Positions 7,731 through 16,239 of a DNA stretch of 64,000 nt are shown here, one piece after another (position 1 is the stretch's first letter; the number at the start of each line of letters is the position of its first letter). Below the pieces are notes generated by a model. It was not told where the DNA came from. It saw nothing but the letters and a program-made list of their open reading frames with translations, and made no database searches. The stretch is from the NCBI GenBank assembly GCA_963749365.1, contig CAVVME010000003.1, positions 1,605,943-1,669,942 of the forward strand, written 5' to 3'. The translations under genes were made by a program, and so were the position numbers. This stretch comes from WHSW01 sp963749365. GTDB taxonomy: Bacteria; Actinomycetota; Thermoleophilia; Solirubrobacterales; 70-9.

Positions 7731-9613
7731 GCGCGGCGCTGCGCCGCTCCTTCTCCGCCCTCCAGATCCCCAACTATCGGCGCTACTTCGCCGGTCAGAT
7801 CGTCTCGCTGAGCGGGAACTGGATGCAGACGGTGGCCGAGATGTGGCTGATCCTCGAGCTCACCGGGAGCGGGGTCGCCGTCGGGGTGACCTCTGCGCTG
7901 CAGTTCCTGCCCCTGCTGCTGCTCGGCGCCTGGGGCGGGGTGCTCGCCGACCGCTGGCCGAAGCGGCGGCTGCTGATCGCCACCCAAACGACGATGGCGG
8001 TCCCGGCGCTCGTCCTCTGGGCGCTGACGGCGACCGGCGCGGTGGTGCCGTGGATGGTGTTCGGGCTCGTGCTCGCCCGCGGGATCGTGACCGCCGTCGA
8101 CCATCCGACCCGGCAGGCGTTCGTGATCGAGATGGTCGGCTCGGACCGGGTCGTGAACGCGGTCGGCCTCAACAGCGTCCTCATCCACGCGGCGCGGATC
8201 ATCGGCCCGGCGGGGGCCGGGCTGCTGATCGCCACGGTCGGGATCGCCCCGTGCTTTGCGGTCAACGCGGCGACCTTCGCCGCGATGATCGCGGCCCTGC
8301 GGGCGATGGATCCGCGACTGCTCGCCCACCCGCCGACGCCCGGCGGCGACCAAGGCGGGGTCGGCGCCGCGATCCGCTATCTGCGCGCAGAGCCGCAACT
8401 GCTGATCCCGCTGGCGATGATGGCCGTGGTCGGGACGCTGGCGTTCAACTTTCACGTCCTGCTGCCGTTGCTCGGCCGATTCACGTTCGAGGGCGGCGCG
8501 CTCGCCTACACGGCGCTGGCGATGGCGATGGCCGTCGGCTCGATCCTCGGCGCGCTCGCCACGGGCGCCCGCGGCCGGGTCAGCGAGCGCCAGCTCGTCG
8601 GAGCATGCGCCGGATTCGGGGCCTGTGCGCTGCTGGCGGCCGCGGCCCCGTCGCTGCCGGTTGCGCTCGCGGCGCTGGTCCCGCTCGGAGCCGTCAGCGT
8701 CAGCTTCGCCGCCGGCGTCAACTCGACCCTGCAGCTCGGCGCCTCGGCGGCGATGCGCGGCCGGGTGATGGCGATCTACTCGGTGGTCTTCATCGGCTCG
8801 ACCCCGATCGGCGGACCGATCGTCGGCGCCCTGGCCGAGCTTGCGGGTCCGCGTGCCGGGCTGCTGCTCGCCGCCGTCGCGGCGCTGGCGGCAGCGGCCG
8901 GCGGCTGGTACGCGTTCTCGCGTCGCCGCGGCAGGCCCGCCACTCTCGGACGACTCGCCGAGCCGGCGCTCGCTCGGGTCGCCCCGGCGGGCGCGCAGCT
9001 AGGCGCTGCGGGCCGGCGGTGGAGGCGGTGGGTTCGCCGTCGGGGCGCGGTCGCGGTACAGGCCCGGGGTCCGAATCAGGCGCAGCGGCTCGAAGGCCGA
9101 GGACGGTTCGACGTAGAAGCGGACCCCGTCGCGGTCCTCGATCGCCGCCACCGCAGCCTCGCGCCCGCGCCAGGCGAGCGCGATCAGGATCGCGTACCCG
9201 GCCCCGATCGCCGCCACCTGGGGCCAGACCCAGCCGGCGCCGCCGACAACGAGCGCGAAGAGCCCGATCGGCCACAGCCGCCCGAGGGCGATCCTGCCCG
9301 GGCTCTCAGCGGGCAGGCTGGTTGCGGTGCGCGCGCCGGCGAGCACGCGCGCGGTCGCTTCGCCGACCCGCTCGGCGCGACCGAGCCAGATCCCGATCGC
9401 CGCGGCGCCAACCCACCAGCCGCCGGCGATCGCAAGCGCGAGGTCGTCGGCCTCGCGGTTGGCGATCAGGACGCTGACCACCCCGAGGGCCGTGGCCACG
9501 CCCGCGACCAGCAGGACCGTGGCGCGCAAGAGGTCGCAGAACGACATCACAGGCTCCGCAGCAGGTCGAGGAACCCGCCGGGCCCGGAGACGACGAGGTC
9601 GGCCTCGCGCTGA
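7727..9613 (+). CDS. MFS transporter (EntS-like), with anomalous C-terminal read-through
   Basis: Residues 1 to about 412 are a complete major facilitator of the EntS/DUF894 type: N-terminus FSALQIPNYRRYFAGQIVS, the loop motif GVLADRWPKRRLL, and about 12 hydrophobic segments ending at ...GGWYAFSRRRGRP. An efflux role fits the marR partner. The frame then stays open for about 215 more residues. These are Arg/Pro-rich, are exactly antisense and codon-aligned to the membrane-protein gene at 8999-9547, and look non-native. The expected stop near position 8990 is missing: either a real extension, stop loss or a sequence error. GTG start, coupled to marR by GTGA. Confidence 0.82.
   Translation: MSAALRRSFSALQIPNYRRYFAGQIVSLSGNWMQTVAEMWLILELTGSGVAVGVTSALQFLPLLLLGAWGGVLADRWPKRRLLIATQTTMAVPALVLWALTATGAVVPWMVFGLVLARGIVTAVDHPTRQAFVIEMVGSDRVVNAVGLNSVLIHAARIIGPAGAGLLIATVGIAPCFAVNAATFAAMIAALRAMDPRLLAHPPTPGGDQGGVGAAIRYLRAEPQLLIPLAMMAVVGTLAFNFHVLLPLLGRFTFEGGALAYTALAMAMAVGSILGALATGARGRVSERQLVGACAGFGACALLAAAAPSLPVALAALVPLGAVSVSFAAGVNSTLQLGASAAMRGRVMAIYSVVFIGSTPIGGPIVGALAELAGPRAGLLLAAVAALAAAAGGWYAFSRRRGRPATLGRLAEPALARVAPAGAQLGAAGRRWRRWVRRRGAVAVQARGPNQAQRLEGRGRFDVEADPVAVLDRRHRSLAPAPGERDQDRVPGPDRRHLGPDPAGAADNEREEPDRPQPPEGDPARALSGQAGCGARAGEHARGRFADPLGATEPDPDRRGANPPAAGDRKREVVGLAVGDQDADHPEGRGHARDQQDRGAQEVAERHHRLRSRSRNPPGPETTRSASR
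8999..9547 (-). CDS. Small integral membrane protein of unknown function
   Basis: 182 residues; not recognised as a named family. At least three hydrophobic stretches are visible: VLLVAGVATALGVVSVLIA, LALAIAGGWWVGAAAIGIWL and IGLFALVVGGAGWVWP followed by AAIGAGYAILIALAW. A charged C-terminal domain of about 50 residues follows and ends in a Pro run. The start ATG at 9547 overlaps the otsB stop by one base (TGATG), so it is translated from the otsB mRNA. Its whole length lies opposite the C-terminal read-through of the MFS gene. I favour this strand because the product has well-formed membrane helices. Confidence 0.7.
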   Translation of the reverse strand: MSFCDLLRATVLLVAGVATALGVVSVLIANREADDLALAIAGGWWVGAAAIGIWLGRAERVGEATARVLAGARTATSLPAESPGRIALGRLWPIGLFALVVGGAGWVWPQVAAIGAGYAILIALAWRGREAAVAAIEDRDGVRFYVEPSSAFEPLRLIRTPGLYRDRAPTANPPPPPPARSA

Positions 9614-10335
9614 ATCTCGGGCGGCCCCTCGGTCGAGGCGACGGCGACGCACACCGACGTCTCGAGCTCCCCCGCCCGCTCCAGGTCGCGCAGGGCGGCG
9701 AAGGCGTCGCGGTCGGTCGCGTCGTCGCCTCCGAACAGCGCCCGCCGTGCCCCCGCGTCCTCGATTAGCCGCCGGGTCGCAACGCCCTTGTCGACCTCGG
9801 CGACCGGCCGCAGCTCGAGCACCATCCGGCCTCGGTGCGGGATCAGGTCGTACCCGCGGGCGAGCTCGGCAATCGCCTCGGCGCGCTCCTGCGCGGCCCC
9901 CGGGTCGGCGGCACGACGCCAGTGGATCGCCTGGATCGGCCCCTTGTCCTCGAGCCGAAGCCCGAGCCGCTCGAGCGGCGGCCAGTCCAGGCCCCCGACG
10001 AAGCCGGCGGCCGCCTCACCACGGCCGCCGAGCGCCGGATCGAGGCGCGGCGTCGGCTCTCCCGGAGCGAGCAGCTCGAGCCCGTGGTTGCCGGCATAGG
10101 TGAGCTCCTCGACCCCGACCATCTCGCGCGCGAAGCTCGCCCGGCGGCCGGTGACGCAGGCGACAAGGCGAAAGCGGCGGGCGAGCTCGCGCAGCAGCTC
10201 GCGCGCCGCAGAGGGCACGGTCGCAGCCTCCGGGTCGGCGGCGATCGGGGCCAGGGTGCCGTCGATGTCGCAGAGGATCGCCGTCCGGCCGGGTTCCGCG
10301 CGAAGCGGCTCGAGGATGGCTTCCGCGGTGCCCAT
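9547..10335 (-). CDS. otsB: Trehalose-6-phosphate phosphatase
   Basis: 262-residue HAD-superfamily phosphatase. Motif I is ILCDIDGTLAPIA, motif II is VTGRRA, motif III is around AGNHGLELL and motif IV is FGGDDATDRDAF. This arrangement is typical of OtsB, which removes phosphate from trehalose-6-phosphate. No trehalose-6-phosphate synthase (otsA) is nearby. A GH15-family gene of the glucoamylase/trehalase type is elsewhere in the window (58080). The ATG at 10335 is chosen over the longer open frame because otherwise it would overlap the divergent transporter gene. It is followed by a coupled small membrane protein. Confidence 0.9.
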   Translation of the reverse strand: MGTAEAILEPLRAEPGRTAILCDIDGTLAPIAADPEAATVPSAARELLRELARRFRLVACVTGRRASFAREMVGVEELTYAGNHGLELLAPGEPTPRLDPALGGRGEAAAGFVGGLDWPPLERLGLRLEDKGPIQAIHWRRAADPGAAQERAEAIAELARGYDLIPHRGRMVLELRPVAEVDKGVATRRLIEDAGARRALFGGDDATDRDAFAALRDLERAGELETSVCVAVASTEGPPEIQREADLVVSGPGGFLDLLRSL

Positions 10336-10344
10336 CGGCCCATC

Positions 10345-10350
10345 TAGTAT
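10345..10350 (+). promoter_or_regulatory. -10 box of the TauE/SafE pair
   Basis: TAGTAT is 7 nt upstream of the ATG at 10358, again without a Shine-Dalgarno sequence. The minus-strand otsB start is only 9 nt away on the other side, so both promoters must overlap the CTAG at 10344-10347. Confidence 0.55.
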
Positions 10351-10357
10351 CGCCGCG

Positions 10358-10720
10358 ATGCCCGCCGATCGGTTGCTGAAGCTGACCGCCACGGCGACGG
10401 CCGCGGGTATCTTCAGCGGCCTGTTCGGGGTCGGAGGCGGGACGGTGATCGTTCCGATGCTGATCTTCCTCTTCGCCTACGGCGAGCGGGCGGCGACCGG
10501 GACCAGCCTGCTCGCGATCGCCGTGATCGGCCTTTTCGCAGCGATCGGACAGGCCCTGTACGGGAACGTCGACCTGGCCGAGGGACTGCTGGTGGGGATC
10601 CCGGCGGTCGGTGGGGTGATCGTCGGCGCGGCGGTTCAGCAGCGAGTGCCCGAGCGCGTCATCTCGCTCCTCTTCGCCGCCCTGCTGACGGTGGTCGCGA
10701 TCCAGTTCCTGATCGGCTGA
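10358..10720 (+). CDS. TauE/SafE family transporter, N-terminal half as a separate protein
   Basis: 121 residues, about half the usual TauE/SafE (sulfite/anion exporter) length. The conserved first-helix signature is present (SGLFGVGGGTVIVPMLIF), then GTSLLAIAVIGLFAA, GNVDLAEGLLVGIPAVGG and a last helix ending VVAIQFLIG. About four transmembrane helices. Its stop codon overlaps the ATG of the next gene by one base (TGATGG), and that gene encodes the homologous second half. The two products should assemble as a heterodimer equivalent to the usual duplicated single chain. Substrate unknown. Confidence 0.85.
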   Translation: MPADRLLKLTATATAAGIFSGLFGVGGGTVIVPMLIFLFAYGERAATGTSLLAIAVIGLFAAIGQALYGNVDLAEGLLVGIPAVGGVIVGAAVQQRVPERVISLLFAALLTVVAIQFLIG

Positions 10721-11100
10721 TGGAGTACGTCGCCGCCGCGCTGCTCGGCTTTGCCGGGGGCACCGTCGGGGGCCTGCTCGGCGTCGGCGGCGGAATCCTG
10801 TTCGTGCCCGCGCTGGCGATCTTCCTCGACGAGCCGCAACTGCGCGCCGAGGCAACCTCCCTGGTCGCGATCGTGCCGGTCGCGCTCGTCGGTGCCTGGC
10901 GCCAACACGCGTACGGCAACGTCCGCGTGCGCGACGGGCTGATCCTCGGCGCGCTCTCGCCGCTCGGAGTGGCCGCCGGAGTCGTGCTCTCGAACGCGGT
11001 CTCCGAGCGCGCGCTCGAGATCGCGTTCGCGCTCCTGCTCCTGTTCGTCGCCGCCCAGCTCGCGCGGCGAGGGCTGCTCAGCGCTCCAGAAACCCCTTGA
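10720..11100 (+). CDS. TauE/SafE family transporter, second half as a separate protein
   Basis: 126 residues, homologous to the preceding protein: GLLGVGGGILFVPALAIFL, ATSLVAIVPVALVGAWRQ, GNVRVRDGLILGALSPLG, and a last helix ALLLLFVAAQLARR. About four helices. It begins one base inside the stop codon of its partner, which ensures matched translation. The 3' end overlaps the convergent HD-domain gene by 23 nt. A frameshift splitting one gene is unlikely, because each half has its own complete signature, start and stop. Confidence 0.85.
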   Translation: MEYVAAALLGFAGGTVGGLLGVGGGILFVPALAIFLDEPQLRAEATSLVAIVPVALVGAWRQHAYGNVRVRDGLILGALSPLGVAAGVVLSNAVSERALEIAFALLLLFVAAQLARRGLLSAPETP

Positions 11101-11977
11101 CCGAGGCGTCGACGGCGTTGATCCGGTAGAGAGCGAGCGCCTCGGGGCCGGCGAAGCCGCGCGCGGCCGCCTGGCGACCGGGCCCGGCATCGGGGCCATG
11201 GTGGGAGAGGACGCAGTGCAGCAGCGCGAGCCGGCGCTCGTCCGGCAGCGAGGATGCTGCGGCGCCGACGATCTCGGCGCCGATCGCAAGGTGGCCGAGC
11301 AGCCGCCCCTCGGCACTGAGGCCAAAGTCGGCCCCGTAGGTGAACTCGCGGGCGCGGCCCGCGTCGTGGACCAGCGCCGCGGCCATCAGCAGGTCCGAGT
11401 CGAGCCGCGGGTGAAGCTGGCAGACCTCGCCGACAAGGGTGCCGACGGCGACCGTGTGCTCGAGCAGCCCGCCGAGGTAGGCGTGATGGCCGGCGCGGGT
11501 GGCCGGCGCACGCCGGAACTCCACCGCCACGGGGCCCGAGAGGACCACCGCCTCGGCGACGCCGCGCAGGCCCGGGTCGTGGATCTCACGCACCAGGTGC
11601 TCGGCGAAGCCGGTCAGCTCGTCGGCGGACCGGTAGGCCGCGGGCAGGAACTCGGCCGGATCGAAGCTGCCGGCCTCGAGCGGGCGGGCGTCCTCGAGCT
11701 CGGCGACGAGCTCCCCACGGTAGCGCTCGACCTTGCCGCGGGCGGCGATCGCGTCGCCGGCCTCGAAGCGCAGCCCGATCCGATCGGGATCGCGGAAGAC
11801 GCGGGCGCCGATCACACCGCTGCGGTCTCGCAGGCGCAGCGACAGGTACGAGCTGCCGTTGCGAGCGGTCAGCCGCTCCTTCGCGAGGCAGGCGTAGCGA
11901 CCGTCGAAGCGCTGTCCCGGGCGCAGCTCGGCGACCTGCGGATGGATCTGGGCGAGCGCGGCCTCCACCCCTTGCAT
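11078..11977 (-). CDS. YhaM-like OB-fold/HD-domain phosphohydrolase
   Basis: 299 residues. The N-terminal OB-fold (GQRFDGRYACLAKERLTARN, then YLSLRLRDRSGVIGARVF) is followed by an HD domain with GHHAYLGGLLEHTV, LMAAALVHDAGRA and LLHCVLSHHG. This is the architecture of the YhaM 3'-5' exoribonuclease family. In place of the usual HDIGK it has HDAGRA, so the Lys is Arg. ATG 11977 gives the natural N-terminus. A paralogue lies at 42431-43459. Function in RNA or ssDNA 3'-end trimming is inferred from the family. Confidence 0.85.
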   Translation of the reverse strand: MQGVEAALAQIHPQVAELRPGQRFDGRYACLAKERLTARNGSSYLSLRLRDRSGVIGARVFRDPDRIGLRFEAGDAIAARGKVERYRGELVAELEDARPLEAGSFDPAEFLPAAYRSADELTGFAEHLVREIHDPGLRGVAEAVVLSGPVAVEFRRAPATRAGHHAYLGGLLEHTVAVGTLVGEVCQLHPRLDSDLLMAAALVHDAGRAREFTYGADFGLSAEGRLLGHLAIGAEIVGAAASSLPDERRLALLHCVLSHHGPDAGPGRQAAARGFAGPEALALYRINAVDASVKGFLER

Positions 11978-12030
11978 CTTGACCTGGCGGTCGGACCGGA
12001 ATCGACCCGCGACAGCCGCCTGAGTGGTTG

Positions 12031-12036
12031 TAGTCT
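12031..12036 (+). promoter_or_regulatory. -10 box of the PAC2-family gene
   Basis: TAGTCT, 7 nt upstream of GTG 12044, with no ribosome binding site. It supports GTG 12044 as the start and a leaderless mRNA. Confidence 0.55.
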
Positions 12037-12043
12037 CGACCCT

Positions 12044-12928
12044 GTGGAGCCTCTGAAGTGGGACGGCGACCCGCCGGCGCTGCGCTCGCCGATCCTGGTC
12101 GCCGCCTTCGCGGGCTGGAACGACGCCGCCGGGGCGGCGACGACGGCGCTCGACGCGATCGCCGGCTCGCTGGACGCGGAACCGATCGCCGAGCTCGACC
12201 CGGAGGAGTTCTACGACTTCCAGGTCACCCGGCCGACGATCAGGCTCACCGACGGACAGACACGCGAGGTCGACTGGCCCGAGAACGCCGTCCTCGCCGC
12301 CCCGGCACCGACCGCCGAGCGCGACCTGGTGCTGATCTCGGGGATCGAGCCGAACACCCGCTGGCGGACGTTCGCCGAGGCCGTGCTCGAGGTCGCCGAG
12401 CGGCTCGAGGTCGAGCTGGTGGTCACGCTCGGCGCCCTGCTCGCCGACGTCCCCCACAGCCACCCGGTCCCGATCACCGGGCTAGCCTCGGATCCCGAGC
12501 TCGTCGACAGGCTCGGGCTCAGCCGCTCGAGCTACGAGGGGCCGACGGGGATCGTCGGGATCATCCACGACACCTGCCGGCGACGCGGGCTCACCTCGGC
12601 CAGCCTCTGGGCGGCCGTCCCGCACTACGTCGCCGCGGTCCCGAACCCGAAGGCGGCGCTGGCCCTGCTGCGCCGGCTTGAGGCGTTCACCGGGGTCGCG
12701 ATCGAGGCCTCCGAGTTGGAGGAGGCGATGGAGCGCTTCGAGACCCAGGTCGACCGGGCCGTCTCCTCGAACCCCGAGATCGAGGAGCTCGTCCGCCGGC
12801 TCGAGTCCGAGCAGTCCGAGGACGCCGAGATCGACACCGGCGAAATGCCCTCGGGCGACGCGATCGCGCGCGACTTCCAGCGCTTCCTGCGCCAGCGCTC
12901 CGAGCCCGAGGAGCCGGGGACGAACTGA
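12044..12928 (+). CDS. PAC2 family protein (proteasome-assembly-chaperone-like)
   Basis: 294 residues. The N-terminus ILVAAFAGWNDAAGAATTAL and the central VVTLGALLADVPHSHPVPITG are hallmarks of the PAC2 family common in actinobacteria, named after a eukaryotic proteasome assembly chaperone. The C-terminal part is helical and acidic and ends DFQRFLRQRSEPEEPG. Its exact bacterial role is unsettled. No proteasome genes are in the window, but pafBC, which elsewhere lies near them, is at 39767. GTG start set by the upstream -10 box. Confidence 0.85.
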   Translation: MEPLKWDGDPPALRSPILVAAFAGWNDAAGAATTALDAIAGSLDAEPIAELDPEEFYDFQVTRPTIRLTDGQTREVDWPENAVLAAPAPTAERDLVLISGIEPNTRWRTFAEAVLEVAERLEVELVVTLGALLADVPHSHPVPITGLASDPELVDRLGLSRSSYEGPTGIVGIIHDTCRRRGLTSASLWAAVPHYVAAVPNPKAALALLRRLEAFTGVAIEASELEEAMERFETQVDRAVSSNPEIEELVRRLESEQSEDAEIDTGEMPSGDAIARDFQRFLRQRSEPEEPGTN

Positions 12929-13105
12929 CGCCGGCTCGATCAGCCGGAGCAGCGGGGCCGGCGGCGGCTACGCGGACGAACCGCGACTTGGCACCCATAT
13001 GCGGCGCGAACTCGAGGTTCGACCGCGGGGCTTCGGGCGCAGGGCATCCCTCGGGCGGGCCCGGCTACTGGCCGTCCCAGATCGTCGCGGCAACGAAGCC
13101 ATGGC

Positions 13106-16100
13106 TCAGGCCTCCGACGCCGGGCAGATCAAGCGGTAGTCGCACCAGGAGCAGATCTCGTGCGAGGGGCGGGGCTCGAAGTCCTGGTCGGTGATCCCGG
13201 CGGCGACCTCGAGCACCGTGCGCTCGACGCGCTCGGGGTCGTCGGGCTCAGGCGGCACCCGGACCCGCTCATCGGCGAGCACGTACCAGTAGCTGCCCGA
13301 CCCGGCGTCGATCTCCCAGGCCTCGCGGGCGCCGAGCCGGTAGAGGGCGATCTGGACGTCACCGGCAAGCTTCGGGCCCGAGCCGGGGTCGCCGGTCTTG
13401 TAGTCGATCAGCTCATAGCCGCCGTCGGGTAGACGGTCGACGCGGTCGACGCGCCCTCGTAGCTGATGGGGGCCGATCGAGAAGGCGAAGCTGCGCTCGA
13501 GCCAGACCGGCTCGGACTGCGAATGTGAGTGGCGCTCCTGGTAGCGGGCGAGCGCGGCCACCGCACGGTCGCGGTACTGAAGCTCGTCGTCCGAGGCGCC
13601 GAAGCCCTGGCGGCGCCAGCCGGCCTCGAACAGGCCGAGCAGGCGGTCGATGCTGCCCGGGGCGGCGGCAAGCGGCTCCTCCCCCCCGGCCGCGACCCGC
13701 ATCTCCTCGGCGTGAAACCGCTCCAGCACCTGGTGGATCAGGATCCCGAAGCGCTGGTTGATCGTCGGCTCCTGGGGGATCGCGAAGACGCGCGCGAACT
13801 TGTACTTGAGTGGGCAGGTGCGATAGAGGTCGATGTCCGATGCCGAGAGGCCGAGGCCACCCTTACGGCGCGGCAGGAACTGCTCCAGCGACGGCTCGCG
13901 GCGCGCCGCGACCTGCTCGCGGCGGGCGCTTCGCTCGCGCTCCTCGCCGAGTACGTGGCGGTCGAGCGCGGAGGCCTCAAGCTCGATTCTCTGCTCGGGT
14001 GACGCGACCCGTCCGAGCAGCTCGTTGATCGCCGCGATCGCCTCCGGCGCCTGCTCCGAGACGGGCCGCTGGATCAGCGCCGCGAGCTTGACCAGCTCCA
14101 GGTAGCGGGCGACCGCAGCGTCGACGTCGGCCGCGGTGTCCAGGCGCATCTCCGAAAGCGCCGCCCCGGCGCGCCACGACGCCTCCAGCACCTCGTCGCG
14201 CAGGGCCCGGTAGATCGAGTGGAGCCCCTCGGCCGGCCCGAACAGCTCCTCCTCGTGGACCTCCTCCTCCCCCCCGAACCGCTCGATCGCCGCCCGATAG
14301 ATCCGCGAAGGCGAGGAACCGCCCTCCTCGTCGCGGGCGGGCCAGGAGAGGACCAGCGTGCGGCGCGCCCGGGTTATCGCGACGTGAGCGAGCGTCAGCC
14401 GCCGGGTCGCGGTCAGCTCGTCGCCGGGCTCGGGCATCACCTCATCAAGCAGCGACTCCGGGATCCAATCGTCCTCGGCGGGTCGAACCGCAACGGCGCC
14501 GCTTCGCAGCCCGAGCAGGTAGACGTGGTCGAACTCGAGCCCCTTGACCTGCTCGGGCTCGGCGAGCAGGACGTCGCCCGGGGTGGCGCGCTCGCAGTCC
14601 TCGTCGCCGAGCCCGCCGGCGTCGGCGACGGCGCCGATGTGGCGGACGAAGTCGCGTACCGAGCCGCGTGGCTCGCGCCGCGACCAGTCCGCGGCGAGCT
14701 CGGCGAGCCGAGAGAGGTTGACCAGCCGCTCGACCGTCTCCGGGCTGGCCGCGAACAATCGCTGGCGACGCAGGCCGACGCGCTCGATCAAGCGGCGGAC
14801 GAAGACGTCGGCACGCATCCGCTCGAGCGCCTTCGAGGCCCCCCCGTAGAGCCCCAGGAACGCCTTGATCCGATCGCGTCCCTCCGGCGGCAGCTGCGGG
14901 CTCTCCAGCGCAGCCTCCAGCGCGGAGACCATGTCGAGCTTGCGCCGGCGCGCGATCGTCGTCACCTTCGCCAGGTCGACCGAGCGCAGGTCGATCGGCG
15001 GGCGGGTGAGCGCTCGGACGACCGCGGCCGCGTCGGAGGGGTCGGCGAGCATCCGCAGCCAGGCGAGCGCGTCGCGAACCTCGGGGCGGCCGAAGAAGGC
15101 AGCGTCGCCGGCGAACCGGAAGGGGACACTGCGCTCCTCGAGCGCCGCGGCGATCAGCCGGCCCTCGCGCCACCCCGAGCCGGCGAGGACGCAGATCGCT
15201 TCCGGCCGCACATCGCCCGCGGCGAGCAGCCGCTCGATCTCGCGCGCCACCGCCTGCGCTTGGGCGCGGTCGTTCTCGCAGCGCCAAAAGCGGGTCGTCT
15301 CGGGCTCGCGAAGCGAAGCTTCGAGCTCGATCTCGGCCAGTTGCGGGTGGGCGGCCCGAAACGCCTCCAGCGCCGCCTCGCCGGCGCCGCGGAAGCGGCG
15401 GGTCGCCTGCTCGGGATCGCCGGCGCAGACCAGGTCGCCGTCGATCGCGATCCGGTCCAGGATCCGCCGGTGGGCAACGCCGGCGTCCTCGAGCTCGTCG
15501 GCGAGCAGGTGCTGGAAGCGGGCCGCGACCGACTCGGCGACATCGGCGCGGTCCTCGAGCAGCTTGCCGAGCTCGAGCACCAGGTCGCCGGCGTCGAGGC
15601 TCCCTGCCTCACGCAGGATCCGGTCGTGGCGCGCGTAGAGCTCGGCGAACTCGATCTCACGCTCGGCGCGCTCGCGCTCGCCGGCGCTGGCGGCGGAACG
15701 CTCCGCCGCCACCGCCCACTCGCGCAGCGCGGCGGGCGAGACGGCCTCCGCCTTGAGCAGGTCGATGCGGCGCAGCAGGCGGGCGAGCAGCCCGGCGGGA
15801 TTGCCCCGGATCTCGTGCCGACGCAGCGGCAGCTCGTCGAGGCGGTCGAGCAGGATCGCCAGCCGGTCGGCTGCGCCGACGGTGGTGAAGAAGGGGTCGA
15901 GGCCGGCCTCGGTCGAGAACTCGCGCAGCAGCCTCTCCGCCGCCTCGGCATAGGTGTGGATCCAGAGCTCCTCGTGCGGGCGGTCGAGCAGCATCTCGGC
16001 GCGATCGCGAAGCGTCGCCCGGGCGGCTCGCGAGCGGGTCAGGACGAGCACCGCCTCGGGGCGCAGACCGGCGCTCACCAGCGCCTCGAGCCGCAGCGCG

Positions 16101-16210
16101 AGCGCCTCCGAACGGCCCGAGCCCGCCGGCCCGGTGACCAGCAGCGGGCCACCGGAGTGAGCGGCGACCCGAAGCTGTCCGGGGCTCGGCTTGTGGCCGT
16201 TCGGGGGCAC
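13106..16210 (-). CDS. UvrD-like helicase fused to a RecB-type Fe-S nuclease (AdnA/AdnB-like)
   Basis: 1034 residues. SF1A helicase motifs: Ia VLVLTRSRAARATL, II LLADELEDAG, III CAGDPEQATRRFRGAG, V EPEQVKGLEFDHVYLLG, VI HVAITRARRTLVLSW. The C-terminal PD-(D/E)XK nuclease has LSASDIDLYRTCPLKYKFA, then GYELIDYKTGD. It ends in ICSWCDYRLICPA, whose cysteines with the earlier Cys fit an AddB/AdnA-type Fe-S cluster. This is the layout of mycobacterial AdnA/AdnB resection machines, but no partner subunit is adjacent. Walker A reads GPAGSGRSE, with Arg where the catalytic Lys is expected, so motor activity may be lost or altered. GTG start. Confidence 0.85.
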   Translation of the reverse strand: MPPNGHKPSPGQLRVAAHSGGPLLVTGPAGSGRSEALALRLEALVSAGLRPEAVLVLTRSRAARATLRDRAEMLLDRPHEELWIHTYAEAAERLLREFSTEAGLDPFFTTVGAADRLAILLDRLDELPLRRHEIRGNPAGLLARLLRRIDLLKAEAVSPAALREWAVAAERSAASAGERERAEREIEFAELYARHDRILREAGSLDAGDLVLELGKLLEDRADVAESVAARFQHLLADELEDAGVAHRRILDRIAIDGDLVCAGDPEQATRRFRGAGEAALEAFRAAHPQLAEIELEASLREPETTRFWRCENDRAQAQAVAREIERLLAAGDVRPEAICVLAGSGWREGRLIAAALEERSVPFRFAGDAAFFGRPEVRDALAWLRMLADPSDAAAVVRALTRPPIDLRSVDLAKVTTIARRRKLDMVSALEAALESPQLPPEGRDRIKAFLGLYGGASKALERMRADVFVRRLIERVGLRRQRLFAASPETVERLVNLSRLAELAADWSRREPRGSVRDFVRHIGAVADAGGLGDEDCERATPGDVLLAEPEQVKGLEFDHVYLLGLRSGAVAVRPAEDDWIPESLLDEVMPEPGDELTATRRLTLAHVAITRARRTLVLSWPARDEEGGSSPSRIYRAAIERFGGEEEVHEEELFGPAEGLHSIYRALRDEVLEASWRAGAALSEMRLDTAADVDAAVARYLELVKLAALIQRPVSEQAPEAIAAINELLGRVASPEQRIELEASALDRHVLGEERERSARREQVAARREPSLEQFLPRRKGGLGLSASDIDLYRTCPLKYKFARVFAIPQEPTINQRFGILIHQVLERFHAEEMRVAAGGEEPLAAAPGSIDRLLGLFEAGWRRQGFGASDDELQYRDRAVAALARYQERHSHSQSEPVWLERSFAFSIGPHQLRGRVDRVDRLPDGGYELIDYKTGDPGSGPKLAGDVQIALYRLGAREAWEIDAGSGSYWYVLADERVRVPPEPDDPERVERTVLEVAAGITDQDFEPRPSHEICSWCDYRLICPASEA

Positions 16211-16239
16211 GCTGGCAACTGTCTAGCATGGCCGGTCCG

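Noticed and set aside
11198..12043. Long N-terminal extension of the PAC2 protein
   Set aside because: It is antisense to the YhaM-like gene and has no family similarity. PAC2 homology starts at GTG 12044, directly after a -10 box.
12929..13105. A small gene or RNA between PAC2 and the helicase
   Set aside because: Only short open stretches without ribosome binding site or -10 box; a 14-codon CTG-started frame overlapping the helicase stop is too short to support. I see nothing assignable in these 177 bp.
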